DNA of 15,570 bases from Coemansia sp. RSA 922 (taxonomy: Eukaryota > Kickxellomycota > Kickxellomycetes > Kickxellales > Kickxellaceae). Below are positions 14,618 through 15,570 of this stretch, piece after piece (the first letter of the stretch is position 1; each line of letters opens with the position of its first letter). Both the position numbers and the translations under genes were made by a program. The DNA lies in contig JANBQS010000547.1 of NCBI GenBank assembly GCA_027577415.1, positions 1-15,570 of the forward strand, read 5' to 3'. The notes under the pieces were generated by a model. That model was given only the letters and a program-made list of their open reading frames with translations. It was not told the origin of the DNA and did no database searches.

Positions 14618-14707
14618 TTATCCAGTAACAGTGGGCCAGTCGCGAATGTTCAAGGCGATAGAGTCATTCAGAAGCTGTGGCGACTCGACGTTATTAGTAG
14701 AAGACAT
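14618..14707 (-). CDS. 29-codon ORF downstream of a consensus TATA box
   Basis: ATG 14707 (A at -3) to TAA 14618 encodes 29 residues that begin Met-Ser-Ser-Thr-Asn-Asn, contain Asp-Trp-Pro, and end Thr-Gly. There is no hydrophobic segment or cysteine. It is preceded by a pyrimidine-rich leader and a perfect TATATAAAG box about 140 nt upstream (14847-14856), the best TATA in the window. Downstream there is no AATAAA, only ATTAAA variants near 14530-14575. It could be a microprotein gene, an upstream ORF of the C2 gene (whose ATG is 283 nt further on), or a non-coding transcript. No family is recognised. Confidence 0.35.
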   Translation of the reverse strand: MSSTNNVESPQLLNDSIALNIRDWPTVTG

Positions 14708-14846
14708 TATTGCTATTTTTTGGAAGAGAGTATTGGAATATTATCCTAAAGGGCAATAAAAAAAATAACCGGATGGTGAAAAGAAAGAAAAGTGTTATTG
14801 TTGAGAGTTGGAGAAGATGGAGAGAGAGGGAAAAAAGAAAACAGAG

Positions 14847-14856
14847 CCTTTATATA
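14847..14856 (-). promoter_or_regulatory. Consensus TATA box
   Basis: TATATAAAGG on the minus strand matches the TATAWAAR consensus. It is followed by a C/T-rich stretch of more than 70 nt and then ATG 14707. In fungi, consensus TATA boxes are enriched in inducible, stress-responsive genes. Confidence 0.55.
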
Positions 14857-14859
14857 TTG

Positions 14860-15570
14860 CATGAACCTCTCTTGTTCCTTGTCGCTTGCGCATCACCCAA
14901 AAAAAGGTCATTAGTGGAGGTTAAAAACACATTTATGTACGTGCTTAGAAAAGGAATAACTAATTAAAGGCCGCACTGCCCTTTTTTTCTCCTGCCCGCT
15001 GCAATGTACATTGAGGCCACTGTTCTCTCCTCACAGTGTGCCGAGCAAAAAAAGAAAGCACACGATTGTATCAGTTTTTTTTAATGAGGTTGGTACTCCG
15101 GCGTGTCCCGGAACTTCCCCCCCCTTAAACACTTGTATTGTTCGCATGTTGCATATGCCGTGCGAGTGAGGAGGAAGAAGGGGCTTCGGCATCTACCCCT
15201 CTTTCTCATTGCACATGAGTAAGCGCATGCATGGATATGCCTGCCCTAGGGTCCGCAAAAGGAAAGAGAAAAAAAGGGCTGTGATGCAACTGGTGCGGCC
15301 ATCCCACCGCGGCAAATGCAATGTTCTGCGCAATGGCAGAAGCACGCATCCCCCTTGTCTGCACAATCCGCGCCATTTTTATTTTTATTTTTCTCTCCGG
15401 AGACACAAAGAGGCGAGGTGGTATCACCTTATTTACCGAGCACATTACGCCTTTTCCCTTTCCCCCAAAAAAAAGAATGAACAGGCGAAAAGCCTACGGA
15501 GACATGCACGCCCGGAGTTCAAAAGGATGAATAAGCATTGTTCCGAGTTTCGCAAGAGAAAATAAAAGTC
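14860..15570. other. Right-end intergenic region
   Basis: No gene is supported. It contains a 12-bp palindrome (15002-15013) next to a 6-bp inverted repeat (15018-15038), a C8 run at 15117-15124, and (ATTTTT)3 at 15375-15392 identical to the Rictor leader element. A 10-bp palindrome TCTCCGGAGA follows at 15394-15403, and a pyrimidine-then-adenine stretch precedes ATG 15477. That ATG opens only 17 codons, so if a plus-strand gene begins here its main start lies beyond the window. Confidence 0.4.

Noticed and set aside
14773..14967. 64-codon Lys/Arg-rich plus-strand frame
   Set aside because: It is the complement of a pyrimidine-rich leader and TATA region of a minus-strand transcript, so the basic composition is an artefact of A/G richness.
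15206..15376. 56-codon minus-strand ORF with A-rich context before ATG
   Set aside because: Its apparent leader is the complement of the T-rich (ATTTTT)3 element, which fits a plus-strand leader better. There is no domain and no poly(A) signal close by.

Overview
The window looks like nuclear DNA of a fungus. It encodes fungal-type orthologues of proteasome Rpt5, eIF3f, mitoribosomal mS38, PWP1 and the TORC2 subunit Rictor/Ste16/Avo3. All are readable as single uninterrupted ORFs, so the genome is intron-poor. Leaders are short and pyrimidine-rich, and AATAAA poly(A) signals are frequent. This compact, intron-poor style, with Rictor kept as one long exon, would fit an early-diverging filamentous lineage such as Kickxellomycotina. 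That placement is inference; nothing in the window proves it.

Left third (1-3330), accessory-like and poorly conserved: a possible C-terminal tail of a plus-strand gene at the edge; a 54-aa single C2H2 zinc-finger protein on the minus strand (572-736); a long divergent upstream region with a G-quadruplex-type run; a poorly resolved plus-strand cysteine-rich gene (from 1574); a 61-aa single C2HC zinc-finger protein on the minus strand (2541-2726); and an ambiguous small minus-strand gene (about 2912-3326). Poly(A) signals converge at about 2430 (+) and 2500 (-), which supports transcription units ending there from both sides.

Core (3732-14335): six genes strictly alternating in strand. They are RPT5 (+), eIF3f (-), mS38/COX24 (+), PWP1 (-), Rictor/TSC11 (+) and a C2-domain protein (-). 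eIF3f/mS38 share a 373-bp divergent promoter and PWP1/Rictor a 228-bp one. The convergent ends are separated by only 166, 73 and 29 bp, and the latter two have interlocked poly(A) signals. The genes cover protein degradation, cytosolic and mitochondrial translation, 60S ribosome biogenesis and TORC2 signalling, that is, growth control.

Right end (14336-15570): a TATA-driven minus-strand transcript with only a 29-codon ORF, which could be a microprotein gene or an upstream ORF of the C2 gene; a pair of dyad-symmetric elements; and a T-rich leader-like stretch that may belong to a plus-strand gene beyond the edge. I see no tRNA, rRNA, transposon, CRISPR array or viral gene. The best candidates for something undescribed are the single-zinc-finger microproteins, the cysteine-motif gene and the short TATA-driven ORF. 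None can be assigned a function from sequence alone.
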